From the NCBI GenBank assembly GCA_028277825.1, contig JANQFN010000393.1:1-33621 (forward strand): DNA of 33,621 nt, read 5' to 3'. The number at the start of each line of letters is the position of its first letter. Position 1 is the first letter of the stretch. This document shows positions 25,965 to 33,621 of this stretch, piece after piece. The notes under the pieces were generated by a model. That model did no database searches, was not told the origin of the DNA, and was given only the letters and a program-made list of their open reading frames with translations. The position numbers were made by a program, and so were the translations under genes. This DNA is from Desulfarculaceae bacterium. GTDB lineage: Bacteria; Desulfobacterota; Desulfarculia; Desulfarculales; Desulfarculaceae.

Positions 25965-28010
25965 CTAGGCCGCCTTTTCCAGCACGCAGTGATTGTATTG
26001 GTCCACTTTCAGTCTCCAGCCAGCGGGCACCAGGGCGGTGGTCTCCACGCTCTCCACCAGGACGGGGCCGTCCAGTTGGTGCCCAGGCCGGAGCAGGGCC
26101 TGGTCGTAGACCGGGATGTCCTGGGCCGGGACGCCGCTTTGCAGGTACACCGCCCTCTGACCCTTGCGGGACTGTTCGCTTTCCTCGGCCGGGGCCAAGG
26201 ACTGCTCCTCGATGGGATGCTGGGTGATGCCCGCCTGGGCCACCAGGCTGGCGGTGGTTATCAATAGCTCGCCGCTTACCTCCTGGCCCGCCGCGCTCAG
26301 AAGCTCCCGGGTCTGGGCGGCCACGGCCTCCACCTGGGCCGTATCGGCGAAGAAGTCGGGTTGCGCGGCCACGCGAACCTCATCGCCGCCGCCGGCCGGA
26401 CGCACCAGCAGTTCGGCCGCCCAGGTGATGGCCGCCTCGTCAAAGCCCTCTCCCCGCATGTCCTTTAGCGCCTCGGCCCGCATGGCCTCCATGGGCGCGG
26501 CCAGGCCCGCCAACTCCGCGCCCGGGGCCAGGGGCAGGTCCACCCGTTTGTAGTACACATGGCCCACGTCCAGGCTGGAGGAGCCAAAGGCCGAAAACAC
26601 CGCCGAGTGGGGGGTGAAGACGATCTTGGGCAGACCGGCCACCTCGGCCACGCCGCAGGCGTGGGCCGGACCGGCCCCGCCATAGACCGCCAGCAGAGGC
26701 GTGGCCTCCGCGTCCCAAATATTGCCCTTGAGCTTGGCCACCTGCTGGCCCATGGTTTGGTCCACCAGTGTTTTGATGGCCAGGGCCGCCTCCTCAACGC
26801 TCACCCCCAGGGGCCCGGCGATCTTGCTTTCAATGGCCTCCCGGGCCTTATCCAGGTGCAGGGTCATGCTGCCGCCCAGGAAGAAATCGGCATCCAGGAT
26901 GCCCAGCACCAAGTCCGCGTCAGCCACGGTGGGTTCGCCGCCGCCCAGGCCAAAGCAGGCCGGACCGGGCAGGGAGCCGGCCGACTGGGGCCCCACGAAA
27001 AGCTGGCCATCCTCCACCCGTGCGATGGAGCCTCCGCCGGCACCGATGGCCCGGATGCCCAGCATGGGCAAGTTCACTTTGATGCCCTCCACCTCGGGCT
27101 CCAGTTCGTAGGAAGGCTCGCCGCCGCGCACGAAACCCACGTCAAAGGAGGTTCCCCCCATGTCGGCCGAGATCAACTCGCTCTGTCCGTAGAGCTCGCC
27201 CAGCAGCTTAGCCCCCAAAAGGCCCGCGGCCGGGCCGGAGTTATAGGTGTTTAGGGCTCGGGTCTTGGCCACCCGGGCCACATTGCCGTTGTTGTGTCCG
27301 ATGAACAGGGTCTTGGCGAACAGCCGCCGCCGCAGGTCCTCGCCGGCCTTGTAGAGCAGGCGCACCATGGAGGCGTGAATATAGGCATTGAGCACCGCCG
27401 CGTTGGTCCGCTGGTTTCGGCCGGAGCGGCGGGTGATATCCGAGGAGAGAAAGATGGACACCGAGCCCAGGTAGTCGCGAGGGTACTCCCGCTTGACCGC
27501 CGTGCGCACCAGGCGCTCGTTGGCCGGGTTCAAGTCCGCGTTGTTCAGGGCCACCACCAAACAGCGCGCCCCCCGGTCGATGAGCTCCTGGGCTGCGGCC
27601 AAGGTGGCCGCCTCGTCCGGCGCGCGCACCACTTCGCCCTGGTCCGACATTTCCTCTTCCAGGGCCAGGACCATGTCCGGAAACACCAAGGGCGCGCCGT
27701 CGGCGCCCTGGCCCACCAGCTCCAGATCTTCCATACCCCGGCTGACCAGCAGACCTATCTTGCTGCCGCTGCGCTGGATGATGGTGTTGGTCCCAATGGT
27801 GTTGGAGAAGCGCACCAGATCAGTCTGGTAGAGCAACTGCGGCGTCTCCAGGCCCAGGCGGCCGGCCCCGGCCTTGATACACTCTTGGAAGCAGACTGTC
27901 AGGTCATGTGGGGTAGTGGGCACCTTGACCGTTACTACCTGCCCGTTCCACACGAAATAGCCGTCAGTGAATGTGCCGCCGGTGTCAATATCGATGGTGC
28001 AGCCCATCAT
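25965..28010 (-). CDS. Hydantoinase A/oxoprolinase-family subunit (acetone/acetophenone carboxylase-like), copy 1
   Basis: IDIDTGGTFTDGYFVW, FSNTIGTNTIIQRSGSKIGLLVSRGMEDL, SADMGGTSFDVGFV, AIGAGGGSIARVEDGQLFVGPQSAGSLPGPACFG. Confidence 0.92.
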   Translation of the reverse strand: MMGCTIDIDTGGTFTDGYFVWNGQVVTVKVPTTPHDLTVCFQECIKAGAGRLGLETPQLLYQTDLVRFSNTIGTNTIIQRSGSKIGLLVSRGMEDLELVGQGADGAPLVFPDMVLALEEEMSDQGEVVRAPDEAATLAAAQELIDRGARCLVVALNNADLNPANERLVRTAVKREYPRDYLGSVSIFLSSDITRRSGRNQRTNAAVLNAYIHASMVRLLYKAGEDLRRRLFAKTLFIGHNNGNVARVAKTRALNTYNSGPAAGLLGAKLLGELYGQSELISADMGGTSFDVGFVRGGEPSYELEPEVEGIKVNLPMLGIRAIGAGGGSIARVEDGQLFVGPQSAGSLPGPACFGLGGGEPTVADADLVLGILDADFFLGGSMTLHLDKAREAIESKIAGPLGVSVEEAALAIKTLVDQTMGQQVAKLKGNIWDAEATPLLAVYGGAGPAHACGVAEVAGLPKIVFTPHSAVFSAFGSSSLDVGHVYYKRVDLPLAPGAELAGLAAPMEAMRAEALKDMRGEGFDEAAITWAAELLVRPAGGGDEVRVAAQPDFFADTAQVEAVAAQTRELLSAAGQEVSGELLITTASLVAQAGITQHPIEEQSLAPAEESEQSRKGQRAVYLQSGVPAQDIPVYDQALLRPGHQLDGPVLVESVETTALVPAGWRLKVDQYNHCVLEKAA

Positions 28011-28081
28011 GATCCCTCGGTTTGAATTTTCAAGACTTTCTGAATCAGAGCCACCATGGCTTTGGCTGCGGTCCCGGCGGT

Positions 28082-28672
28082 CTATTCGCCAACGGAGCGC
28101 TTTATCATTCCCAATAAGATGAAATCGCAGATCTTGTCTATGGTCTCTTCCAAGGAAAGCGGTCCCTGGGGCCGGTACCAGCGCATGTGCCAGTTGATAA
28201 TGCCAAAAATATTGAAGGCCTGGATGCGCAACTCCTCGTCTCGCAGCTTTCCCGCGGCAGCCAGGTTCTGTAACTCGCCCATGTAGATGGCCATCACCTC
28301 CCGCTGTACACCACGGCTGTCCTCGCGGCCCTCTGGCGAAAGGCGCTCGTCGTCAAGCAGAAAGATCTTGTTTTCCCGGAACCGGGTGCCGGCCACCGTC
28401 AAATGGGTGCTAAGCAACAGGCGGAAGCGCTGCAAGGGCTCCAGGTCGCGGGAGACCACTTCTCTAAGTTGGTCCAACAGCACCTGGGAGTAGTGCCCCA
28501 TGATGGCCCGCAGGAGGCCCTCTTTGCTTCCGAAATAGTGATAGATGTTGGAGACGGTCATGCCCATCGCTGCGGCGATGTCTCTGACTGAAGTAGCTTG
28601 GTATCCCTTGGATGAGAAAAGCTCGGTTGCGGTGGCCAGCAGTTTGTCTTTGTTCAGTGGAGGTCTGGCCAT
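28082..28672 (-). CDS. TetR/AcrR-family transcriptional regulator
   Basis: LLATATELFSSKGYQATSVRDIAAAMGMTVSNIYHYFGSKEGLL HTH; 196 aa. Confidence 0.95.
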   Translation of the reverse strand: MARPPLNKDKLLATATELFSSKGYQATSVRDIAAAMGMTVSNIYHYFGSKEGLLRAIMGHYSQVLLDQLREVVSRDLEPLQRFRLLLSTHLTVAGTRFRENKIFLLDDERLSPEGREDSRGVQREVMAIYMGELQNLAAAGKLRDEELRIQAFNIFGIINWHMRWYRPQGPLSLEETIDKICDFILLGMIKRSVGE

Positions 28673-28716
28673 GCGTGGGGCTCTATCCTTTCACCGGCTG
28701 GCTGAGTCGTAGATTT

Positions 28717-28746
28717 AACATAACGAGCGTTCGATATGTTTGTCAA
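28717..28746 (-). promoter_or_regulatory. TetR-type operator embedded in a sigma70-like promoter of the tetR/carboxylase operon
   Basis: 24-bp imperfect palindrome AACATAACGAGC|GTTCGATATGTT (10 of 12 positions symmetric) at 28717-28740; on the minus strand TTGACA (28746-28741) lies directly upstream with 17-18 nt to TTATGT/TATGTT. Confidence 0.75.
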
Positions 28747-28838
28747 CCGTGTTTTTCCGCTTATGGTTCTTTGCAAAAATTCAGTTCTATATCTTAAAGG
28801 TGGCGGCTAGGGCCAAATGTGGGTTCGGAATGAACAAT

Positions 28839-28960
28839 CCCGCCGCAAGCAGCGGGGCGCCAAGGGGATGATCTCAGCTTTACAGTGCGGCAAGCCACGG
28901 GGAATGAACCCCCGTATGGAGGTTCAAGTCTGGGAGCAACCTCTAAAGACACCCATACCG
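28839..28960 (-). other. Multi-hairpin intergenic element (candidate structured RNA, 3' UTR or dispersed palindromic repeat)
   Basis: CCCGC/GCGGG (28839-28843/28852-28856), ACGGGG/CCCCGT (28897-28902/28910-28915), GAGGTT/AACCTC (28919-28924/28938-28943), GTATGG/CCATAC (28914-28919/28953-28958); GGAATGAAC occurs at 28828 and 28901. Confidence 0.45.
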
Positions 28961-28961
28961 G

Positions 28962-29498
28962 CTAATCCAACAGCACCATGCTGTAAAAAGCCGGCATGGC
29001 TTCTCCCTGGGGGTCAAAATCCACCTGTAAGCCCAGGGGCTCCACCGTAGCCGCGATGTCGATCCCATAGCAATCCATAGAGGGCCGGGCAAGGTGCGGG
29101 AAGCGGCAGGGCTCCGGATAAGCGCACTCGCTGCACAGATCACAAAGAGCCAGGGCCATGGCAAAGGGACAGCCATGTTGGAGCATTGCCTCCTTTTCCA
29201 AGGTCACCGTCACATCCTGGCTGTCCTTGGCATCCTTGGTTTGTACGACCATGGCTCTGCCGTAATGTGCGAAGGCCTTGTCGAATTGATCCTGATTCAA
29301 GATGGTGTGGGGCGGGCAGGTCCAATAGCGCCCCCAGCGGCTGCAGCCGAAGCGGCACTTGAAATGGGAGCGGGGGTCGAACACCACTTGGTCGGTTCTT
29401 ATCACCCTGGCGGCGGTGGCGCCCAGTTCCAGCGCCCTTTGCGTCAAGGACTCGAAGTGCTCATCTCCGGTTGTTATCTTGCTGGCTGACAAACTCAT
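28962..29498 (-). CDS. DUF2284-type Cys-rich putative metal-binding protein
   Basis: CRFGCSRWGRYWTCPPHT...HGCPFAMALALCDLCSECAYPEPCRFPHLARPSMDCYGID; start overlaps the stop of the upstream VWA gene (ATGA). Confidence 0.85.
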   Translation of the reverse strand: MSLSASKITTGDEHFESLTQRALELGATAARVIRTDQVVFDPRSHFKCRFGCSRWGRYWTCPPHTILNQDQFDKAFAHYGRAMVVQTKDAKDSQDVTVTLEKEAMLQHGCPFAMALALCDLCSECAYPEPCRFPHLARPSMDCYGIDIAATVEPLGLQVDFDPQGEAMPAFYSMVLLD

Positions 29499-31798
29499 GT
29501 CGTAAGCCTCCTGTACATGTTGGGCAGCACCGTGGGCAGCAACTCTACCCTCGGCACGATAATGCTTTGGGTTTGGGGGGAGATGCGTTTTAGGTAAGAA
29601 GCCCCTTTTTTGTCGGTGGTGATGATAAAGGGGCTTATCTGGTGCTTCTTGGCCTCCATCAAAGCCTTCTTGGTGTCTTCCACTGCGTAGTCCAGATTGC
29701 CGTACTCCGAATCATAGGGCCGACCGTCGGTGAGGATGATCAACAGGCGGATGGCGGCGGGCACCTGGTCCAGTTGGTGGATCGCATGGCGCACCACCGC
29801 GCCCATGCGGGTGAAATGAAGGGGTTGCAGATTGCCCAGGCGATACTGCACCGTCTGGTCGTATTCCTCCCAGAAATCCTTGACCATGAACATGTCCACC
29901 CGGAAGCGGCCCTCCGAGGAAAAGCCCATGATGCCGAAGGGGTCACCCAGGGAATCCAGGGCCTCGGCCATGAGCACCATGGCCTCTTTCTGGAGGTCCA
30001 TCACCCGGCGGCCAGCCACCTCTTCCTCGGTGGAGCCGCTTTGATCCAGCAAAAACAGCACGGCCACGTCGCGCACCCTCTTGTCGCGGCGCACGTATAC
30101 GTTTTCGTTGAGCCAGCCGCTGGTGCGCATCTCCACCAGGGACTGGATCAAGGCGTCGATGTCCAGGTTGTCGCCATAGGGCTGAGCCCGATATTTGCGG
30201 AACCTTTCCGGCTTGAGCCGGGCGAACTGGCTCCGGATCAGGTTGATAAGACCCTGGCGAGCCTCGCGGGTGGCGGCCACTATGTCGTTGGGGTCATCCT
30301 TGGCCATGCGTTGGCGCACCAGACACCAGTCTATCTTGTAGTCGCCAAGGTTCTTGTCCCACTCCCAGTAGTTGAAAGCCTCGTAGTCCTCGTCCAAATC
30401 CTCGGCCTCAGGTGAATCGAACTCTATGCTCTCAAACAGATCGTTGAGTTGCTTCCACAGGCCGGCCACCTCCCGCTGCCCTTTGGCCATCATGGCCTCA
30501 AGCAGCGCCTCCACCACCTCGGTGGGCAGATCGCTGATCTCCTGGGCCTTTTGTTGGAGCTGGGTGATGGCCGCGTTGGCCTCCTGCATCAACACCGGCA
30601 GAAAATCGCCCCACCAAAGCGGCGGCGGTGACATCTTCAAGGGCGGTTCCTGTGGATAGTGGGGCGGCAGCTGGCCTTGGGCCACCTTCTCCATGTCTTG
30701 ACGCAGACCGGGCATGGTGGTCAACAGCGCCCTTTCCGCGGCCAGGTGGGCCGTGGTGTGGGAGATGCTCTTGTCGCCGGTGATGAGCCTCAGCGCGGTC
30801 TGGTCCAACAGAGCGCACTGGTGCAGAGCCATCAGCTTGAACAGGACGAAGTCCGGCGCCTTGGGGGGCAGAAAGACGGTGCGGCCGTCGGTGGCCGCCC
30901 CGCCCCCGAAACCCTGCACCCCGGCCAGGCTCTCATTGGACCGCACCCGGATGGGCCGGCCCAGGTAGGCTTCGCAGATCAGGGCCAGGGTGCCCGCGGC
31001 CTCGGAAAGCTTGACGCCCGAGATCAGATAGTCGCGCTGCTCGCGGGCCTTGGCCGAGGTGGCGCTAAAATAGCCCACCAGGTCCTCTTCGCACTGGTTT
31101 TCGGCCATGCCTTTAAGCACCCACTGCTGGACCTCTTCGTCGTTGAGCAGGCGGCAGGTGTGGGAGCCCTTGCGCACGAATGCCTCGGCGGCGTGGGGTG
31201 AACAGTTGCAGATGCTTCCCGCCAGATTGAGCAGGTGTTGCCAGCGGGGCAGGTCAAAATCCCGCTCCCCGTTCAGGGACTCCTCCATGTAGGCTTTGGC
31301 CACCCGCCAGATGCCCTGGTTGCCATTGAGGATTTCCAGGGCCAACTCCCCCCAGGACAAGAATTCCTCGGGGCCGTGTTGGGCCAAGGCCTCGGCGGTC
31401 TGCTCCAGGAAAGCGCCCGCCACGTCGATGTCCCGCTCAGCCAGACGCAGCGTGAAACGGGTCCACTCCTCTAAGAGTCCATCCTGGCCGGCCATGGTTT
31501 TGGCGTTGGCAAAATAGGGGATCACCAGAGACCAACTGGTGGCCCCCAACAAAAGGGCCTTTTTCAATATCTCGTCCCTGCTGGGAACCTCCTTGAGCGA
31601 CTCCATGGCGTTCAAAGTCTGCATAAAGAAGTTGCGCGACCTGCGTGAACGCATATGGGCGATCAATGAGCAGAGCCTGACGTAGATGTCCTGCGAGCCG
31701 GCGGGCAGGCGAGTGAGCAACTGCGGATGGTCCCTTAGAAATTCACTCAAGCTACGCAGGTTCTTGGCGGTGGGATTTTTACAGGCCTGGTAGTTCAT
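29495..31798 (-). CDS. VWA-domain protein, NorD/CbbO-like
   Basis: C-terminal VWA with MIDAS VLFLLDQSGST...FTRMGAVVRHAI...LLIILTDGRPYDSEYGNLDYAVEDTKKAL; helical N-terminal region; ATG at 31798 preferred over the TTG at 31828. Confidence 0.88.
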   Translation of the reverse strand: MNYQACKNPTAKNLRSLSEFLRDHPQLLTRLPAGSQDIYVRLCSLIAHMRSRRSRNFFMQTLNAMESLKEVPSRDEILKKALLLGATSWSLVIPYFANAKTMAGQDGLLEEWTRFTLRLAERDIDVAGAFLEQTAEALAQHGPEEFLSWGELALEILNGNQGIWRVAKAYMEESLNGERDFDLPRWQHLLNLAGSICNCSPHAAEAFVRKGSHTCRLLNDEEVQQWVLKGMAENQCEEDLVGYFSATSAKAREQRDYLISGVKLSEAAGTLALICEAYLGRPIRVRSNESLAGVQGFGGGAATDGRTVFLPPKAPDFVLFKLMALHQCALLDQTALRLITGDKSISHTTAHLAAERALLTTMPGLRQDMEKVAQGQLPPHYPQEPPLKMSPPPLWWGDFLPVLMQEANAAITQLQQKAQEISDLPTEVVEALLEAMMAKGQREVAGLWKQLNDLFESIEFDSPEAEDLDEDYEAFNYWEWDKNLGDYKIDWCLVRQRMAKDDPNDIVAATREARQGLINLIRSQFARLKPERFRKYRAQPYGDNLDIDALIQSLVEMRTSGWLNENVYVRRDKRVRDVAVLFLLDQSGSTEEEVAGRRVMDLQKEAMVLMAEALDSLGDPFGIMGFSSEGRFRVDMFMVKDFWEEYDQTVQYRLGNLQPLHFTRMGAVVRHAIHQLDQVPAAIRLLIILTDGRPYDSEYGNLDYAVEDTKKALMEAKKHQISPFIITTDKKGASYLKRISPQTQSIIVPRVELLPTVLPNMYRRLTT

Positions 31799-31860
31799 GC
31801 TCTGCTCATGGTGCTTGCTGACCGGCAAGTTGCCGGCACAAACGGTCGGGGCTGGTCTCC

Positions 31861-32694
31861 TTAGAAGATGCCGTGCACGATCTCCCTTATGGCGGTCTGC
31901 ATCTCCTCATCGTCGGTCATGGGGCTGACAACCCCCGCCTCACAAGCTTCTCGGGGGGCCACCCCGCCGACCATGAGCTTGGCGGCATACACCAAGAGCC
32001 TGGTGCTGACGCCCTCCTCCAGGCCGTGTTGCTTGAGGTTTCTCACCATCTCGGCCAGTTTGACCAGGCTCTTGGCGTTGGCCTCATCCAGGCCGGTCTC
32101 CCGCATGACGATGTCCTGTTCCTTGTCCGGCGGAGGATAGGAAAAATCCATGGCCACGAAGCGCTGGCGGGTGGAGTGCTTCAAGTCCTTCATCACGCTC
32201 TGGTAGCCGGGGTTGTAGGAGATGACCAGCAGGAAGTCCGGATGGGCCTCCAAAAGCGCCGCCCGCTTTTCCTGAGGAAGGATGCGCCGGTCATCGGTGA
32301 GGGGGTGGATCACCACCGTGGTGTCCTTGCGGGCCTCCACCACCTCGTCCAAATAGCAGATGGCCCCATGACGCACCGCCAGGCTCAGGGGGCCGTCGGT
32401 CCACACCGTCTCCGAACCCTTGAGCAAAAAGCGGCCCACCAAGTCGGCGGCGGTGAGGTCCTCATGGCAGGCTACAGTGATCAAAGGCCGCTTCAGTTTC
32501 CAGGCCATGTGCTCCAAGAACCTGGTCTTGCCGCACCCGGTGGGGCCCTTGAGCATGGCCGGCAGCTTGAGTTCAAAGGCCTTGGCAAACATCTCCAATT
32601 CGTTGTTCACCGGCAGATAGAAAGGTTCCTCGGTCAGATGATAATCCTCGATAGCCAGTTCCACGGCTTCCGCTGCTTTTTGTCTCGTGGTCAT
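31861..32694 (-). CDS. MoxR-family AAA+ ATPase (NorQ/CbbQ-like)
   Basis: [18 protein letters not shown] Walker [28 protein letters not shown] Walker B region, [27 protein letters not shown] sensor region. Confidence 0.93.
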   Translation of the reverse strand: MTTRQKAAEAVELAIEDYHLTEEPFYLPVNNELEMFAKAFELKLPAMLKGPTGCGKTRFLEHMAWKLKRPLITVACHEDLTAADLVGRFLLKGSETVWTDGPLSLAVRHGAICYLDEVVEARKDTTVVIHPLTDDRRILPQEKRAALLEAHPDFLLVISYNPGYQSVMKDLKHSTRQRFVAMDFSYPPPDKEQDIVMRETGLDEANAKSLVKLAEMVRNLKQHGLEEGVSTRLLVYAAKLMVGGVAPREACEAGVVSPMTDDEEMQTAIREIVHGIF

Positions 32695-32734
32695 CTTTAC
32701 AGTCCGCTTGTTCTTCTACCCGGGAGATTGGTTA

Positions 32735-32772
32735 CCCCGGCGGGCCGGGAACGAATCCACGGCCCGCCGGGG
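32735..32772. repeat. Perfect 12-bp GC-rich stem-loop between the URO-D and MoxR genes
   Basis: CCCCGGCGGGCC(32735-32746), 14-nt loop, GGCCCGCCGGGG(32761-32772); no U-tract on the minus strand. Confidence 0.8.
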
Positions 32773-32804
32773 AGGTTTTCTGCCATTGTAACGCTAAATA
32801 TGTC

Positions 32805-33621
32805 CTAGTACTTACCGTAAAGTTCCGCAGCCTCCATCATGGCCATGGCGTTGAGCAGGCTTCCGTTGGGCGGAAACTCGCAGCCCGTGGCGAGCACAAA
32901 GCCTCCACCGGCGGCCAACTCACCGATTTCCTTCTTGCACTCCTCGCGCACCTCGTCCTGGGTGCCCAGGAAGGCGTATCTGGCCGGTTCCATGTAGCCG
33001 CAGATGCAGACCTTATCACCCCATTTCTCCTTGGCTTCCACCCAGTTCTCGCAGTCATCGGGGGGATAGGCGCAGGAGATAGCCACCGGATTCATGGCCT
33101 CGATCTGCACGTCAAAATATATACCGTTTCCGCAGTTGTGCACCATGACCATGGCGCCTGCCTCGCGCACCGCCTCGGCCAGACGCTTGGCGTAGGGCGC
33201 CTCGATCTCCTTCCACATCTTTTTGCTCATGATGGTCTGGGAGGCGAATAAGGTGTCCAGCACGATGGCGTGGACGCCGGCGGCCACCTGGGCCTTGATG
33301 AAGTCGATCAGCACTTCGGTGATGGTCTCCTCGGCAGCGTGTACCGCCTCGGGGTGCTTCATGCAATCAACAAACAGTTTCTCCGCCCCGCGCATCATGG
33401 AAAGGATGCCCAGGGGACCGTATACAAAGCCCATGATGGCCACAGTATCGGCGCGCTCGGTGGCCATCACATCCATCATCCTGATGTGCTCGGACATACG
33501 GGGACTCTTGGTGGGGTCCACTCGCTCGATCTTGAAGTAATCGTCCGGGCTCTTGATCCAGGGATTGTCATAGTTGGGGTGGGCGGTGTCCTCGATGGGA
33601 TAGATCACCTCCTGGCCCAGG
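32805..33621 (-). CDS. URO-D-family protein (MtaA/methyltransferase-like), N-terminus truncated by window edge
   Basis: MSEHIRMMDVMATERADTVAIMGFVYGPLGILSMMRG...VMVHNCGNGIYFDVQIEAMNPVAISC...ICGYMEPARYAFLGTQDEVREECKKEIGELAAGGGFVLATGCEFPPN; frame open to the right edge (LGQEVIYP...). Confidence 0.88.
   Translation of the reverse strand, partial: LGQEVIYPIEDTAHPNYDNPWIKSPDDYFKIERVDPTKSPRMSEHIRMMDVMATERADTVAIMGFVYGPLGILSMMRGAEKLFVDCMKHPEAVHAAEETITEVLIDFIKAQVAAGVHAIVLDTLFASQTIMSKKMWKEIEAPYAKRLAEAVREAGAMVMVHNCGNGIYFDVQIEAMNPVAISCAYPPDDCENWVEAKEKWGDKVCICGYMEPARYAFLGTQDEVREECKKEIGELAAGGGFVLATGCEFPPNGSLLNAMAMMEAAELYGKY

Noticed and set aside
28810-28961. Possible tRNA or tmRNA because of GGTTCAAGTC resembling a T-arm
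   Set aside because: The flanking bases do not form the required 5-bp T-stem and no acceptor/anticodon arrangement could be built; kept only as an unclassified structured element.
1-33621. CRISPR arrays, rRNA/tRNA genes, transposase or phage genes
   Set aside because: No regularly spaced repeats, RNA gene signatures or transposase/integrase motifs were found by reading the sequence and ORF list.

Overview
33.6-kb GC-rich window, probably from an anaerobic Desulfobacterota-like genome (taxon inferred only from family composition and gene neighbourhoods). Left edge: a truncated minus-strand membrane-anchored sulfatase-fold protein, divergent from a CPA2/Kef-type cation:proton antiporter. Left half, plus strand: a signalling/transport cluster (about 5.1-14.5 kb). 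It contains an NtrC-type sigma54 activator with a degenerate receiver, a near-consensus -24/-12 sigma54 promoter, a TTG-start membrane histidine kinase, three stand-alone receivers, a TauE/SafE-family permease, a two-TM membrane protein and a PEP-synthase-like phosphotransferase with an unrecognised C-terminal domain. A small AT-rich patch follows, with a nucleoside-2-deoxyribosyltransferase-like ORF. Right half, minus strand: a compact ~13-kb operon headed by a TetR gene. It encodes two HyuA-type subunits, one HyuB-type subunit, a Cys-rich small subunit like acetone/acetophenone carboxylase gamma, a URO-D-like protein, an acyl-CoA ligase, an MDR alcohol dehydrogenase, an SCP2-domain protein, a DUF35/thiolase pair and a VOC protein. 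Together these are a plausible ATP-dependent ketone carboxylation pathway. Upstream lies a second minus-strand cluster: URO-D family protein, MoxR AAA+ ATPase, VWA (NorD/CbbO-like) protein and DUF2284 Cys-rich protein, with no obvious client enzyme. All family calls come from reading motifs; no database searches were run.
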